DNA of 64,000 nucleotides, from assembly GCF_900111805.1 (NCBI RefSeq), contig NZ_FOJN01000001.1, positions 372,001-436,000 on the forward strand, given 5' to 3'. The stretch comes from Rhodococcoides kroppenstedtii. GTDB lineage: Bacteria; Actinomycetota; Actinomycetes; Mycobacteriales; Mycobacteriaceae. Numbering within the stretch: position 1 is the first letter of the stretch; each line of letters begins with the position of its first letter. Both the position numbers and the translations under genes were made by a program. Shown here in pieces: positions 62,590 to 64,000 of the stretch. Below the pieces are notes generated by a model. The model had not been told where the DNA came from. It saw only the letters and a program-made list of their open reading frames with translations, and did not search any database.

Positions 62590-62763
62590 GATTCTCCGAC
62601 GGACGAGGTGGTCGCTCGACCTCCTGTGCGCCGATTCCCACCTCACCGGTCGGCGTCGACCGCTCCCGGGAACCTCACAGCGGAGGGTCAGGGTCCTCCA
62701 TGGTCACCCCGGAAGTATCGATCGCACCGACGAGATCGACCGCGACGAACAGGAGCAACCGGG

Positions 62764-63756
62764 ATGACCACCGTTCCCACACCCACGAACACCCCTGATG
62801 GACCCGCCTACGACGGGCGCCTGCTTCCCCGACCGAGCGAAGACGTCGTGGACCAGGGCGCCGGATTCGACGTCACCACCCTGATCAGCCGCCGCCGCGT
62901 GCTGAGCATCCTCGGCGCCGGCGTCGGCGCGCTGGCCCTGGCCGCGTGCTCGAATTCGTCCGGCGCCACCACCGGGACCGCCACATCGTCGGCCGCGACA
63001 ACCGCTGCCGCCGGCACGGAGATTCCCGACGAGACCAACGGCCCCTACCCCGCCGACGGCAGCAACGGCGTCAACATCCTCGAGGAATCGGGGATCGTGC
63101 GGTCCGACGTCACCTCGAGTCTCGACGGCGGCACCACCGTCGCCGGGGTACCGCTGTCGATGACGTTCACCGTCACCGACCTCGCGAACGACAACCGGCC
63201 GTTCGAGGGCGTGGCCGTGTATCTCTGGCAGTGCGACGCCGCCGGTCTGTACTCGATGTATTCCGAAGGTGCGGAGGACGAAACGTACCTGCGCGGCGTG
63301 CAGGTCGCCGACGCTGCCGGGAGCGTCACCTTCGACACCATCGTTCCCGGTTGCTATTCCGGCCGGTGGACGCACATCCATTTCGAGGTCTACCCGGACG
63401 TCGCCTCCGCCACCACGGCCGACACCGCGATCGCCACCTCGCAGGTCGCCTTCCCCCGGGACATGCTCGACACCGTCTACCAGCTCGACACCTACCCGGG
63501 ATCGGCGTCCAACCTCGCTCGGATCGGAACCCTCGACGACGACAACGTGTTCGGCGACGGATACGACCTGCAGATGGGCACTTTCATCGGCGACCCCGCC
63601 TCCGGCTACGTCGGGTCCCTCGCCGTCGCCGTCGACACCACCACGGAACCGACCGCCGGCGCAGCGCCCGGCGGCGGTGGACCCGGCGGCGGAATGCCTC
63701 CGATGGGCGGTGGCACTCCCCCCGCCGGCGGCCCGCCCGCCGCCCCGACCTACTGA
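62764..63756 (+). CDS. Tat-exported lipoprotein, intradiol ring-cleavage dioxygenase-like
   Basis: A 330-aa protein. After about 40 hydrophilic residues comes a Tat-lipoprotein signal: SRRRVLSILGAGVGALALAA ending in Cys-Ser-Asn (LAAC lipobox). The mature part has a Ser/Thr-rich linker and an intradiol dioxygenase domain: GTEIPDETNGPYPADGSNG, VAVYLWQCDAAGLYSMYSEG and CYSGRWTHIHFEVYP, which hold the Tyr and His residues expected to bind Fe(III). The C-terminus is a Gly/Pro-rich tail (GGGGPGGGMPPMGGGTPPAGG-like). Known extracellular relatives are found in actinobacteria and fungi; substrate probably an aromatic catechol. It is followed by a TatA-like gene. Confidence 0.85.
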   Translation: MTTVPTPTNTPDGPAYDGRLLPRPSEDVVDQGAGFDVTTLISRRRVLSILGAGVGALALAACSNSSGATTGTATSSAATTAAAGTEIPDETNGPYPADGSNGVNILEESGIVRSDVTSSLDGGTTVAGVPLSMTFTVTDLANDNRPFEGVAVYLWQCDAAGLYSMYSEGAEDETYLRGVQVADAAGSVTFDTIVPGCYSGRWTHIHFEVYPDVASATTADTAIATSQVAFPRDMLDTVYQLDTYPGSASNLARIGTLDDDNVFGDGYDLQMGTFIGDPASGYVGSLAVAVDTTTEPTAGAAPGGGGPGGGMPPMGGGTPPAGGPPAAPTY

Positions 63757-63786
63757 CCCCACCCCACGACACCCGAAGGAAACGCC

Positions 63787-64000
63787 ATGTTGCACAACCT
63801 GACCGGCTGGCACGCGCTGATCGTCCTTGCGGTCCTGTTACTCGTCTTCGGCTCGACCAAGCTCCCCTCGCTCGCCAAGGGCGTCGGCCAGTCCCTGCGC
63901 ATACTCAAAGACGAGGCACGCGTCACGTCCGCCGCCCCAACGGAGCGCGTGGCATCGGCCGACCCGACCGCCGACGACGGTGCGCCGGTTCCGATCCGAC
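63787..64000 (+). CDS. tatA: TatA/E-family protein (3' end cut by window)
   Basis: 71 residues visible. An N-terminal membrane helix (LTGWHALIVLAVLLLVFGST) is followed by the amphipathic helix LPSLAKGVGQSLRILKDEAR and a hydrophilic tail, the TatA/TatE layout; the FGSxKLPxLA motif is diagnostic. GAAGGAAA precedes ATG 63787. It lies 30 bases after the Tat-exported lipoprotein, so the operon may supply extra translocase for that substrate. The stop is outside the window. Confidence 0.88.
   Translation, partial: MLHNLTGWHALIVLAVLLLVFGSTKLPSLAKGVGQSLRILKDEARVTSAAPTERVASADPTADDGAPVPIR

Overview
The window is high-GC actinobacterial DNA, most likely from Rhodococcus or a close mycolic-acid-containing relative. 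It carries a mycolate reductase homologue (CmrA type), a 180-kDa-type NAD-glutamate dehydrogenase, and gene orders that match, from memory, two Mycobacterium tuberculosis blocks: Rv2471-Rv2478c (alpha-glucosidase, conserved protein, thioesterase, gdh, ettA, ssb paralogue) and Rv2509-Rv2511 (reductase, HerA-like ATPase, orn) followed by tRNA-His. There is no prophage, IS element or CRISPR array. The content looks like chromosomal core mixed with accessory metabolic genes.

Layout. 1-10.2 kb: central metabolism and translation (alpha-glucosidase, thioesterase, gdh, EttA, SSB paralogue). 10.3-20.2 kb: a MarR-controlled ABC exporter, GtrA-like and CopD/CtaG membrane proteins, tRNA-Arg, small membrane and lipoproteins, an acyl-CoA ligase divergent from a GAF-LuxR regulator, and a winged-helix protein. 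20.3-23.8 kb: an acyl-CoA desaturase, its ferredoxin-type reductase and a 78-aa protein, divergent from a FabR/DesT-like regulator across an intergenic region with two matching near-palindromes. 23.8-31.4 kb: hydrolase, MFS, FadH, CmrA, HerA-like ATPase, Orn, tRNA-His. 31.4-41.7 kb: betaine-type transporter, exported and cell-wall proteins (DUF4185, M23 endopeptidase, L,D-transpeptidase), molybdate permease and ATPase without a binding protein, GlgX. 41.8-50.4 kb: YihY and CDP-alcohol transferase, a heterodimeric ABC exporter with complementary dead motifs, a Pyr_excise-type protein, and an overlapping GNAT/SMR/SMR cluster. 50.4-57.5 kb: Rieske protein, a 29-aa peptide gene, amidase, amidohydrolase, VOC protein, glycosyltransferase, small hypotheticals and a TetR regulator. 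57.5-64 kb: a CYP153-like P450 fused to an FMN/2Fe-2S reductase, divergent from a hydrolase-DedA pair; the decayed remains of a CPBP protease and two-component system; and a Tat-exported intradiol-dioxygenase-like lipoprotein followed by a TatA/E gene cut by the window end.

The most interesting items are the natural P450-reductase fusion (the sequence shows a complete CYP153-like oxygenase plus a phthalate-dioxygenase-reductase-type module in one 819-aa chain), the FabR/DesT-like control region, the complementary ABC pair, the unlisted 29-aa peptide gene with a strong ribosome binding site and its own terminator, and a GyrA-like helical domain joined to an acetyltransferase. Many genes start 6-8 bases after a TANNNT hexamer without a Shine-Dalgarno sequence, which suggests frequent leaderless transcription. 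Functions are inferred from motifs and remembered families; no database search was possible.
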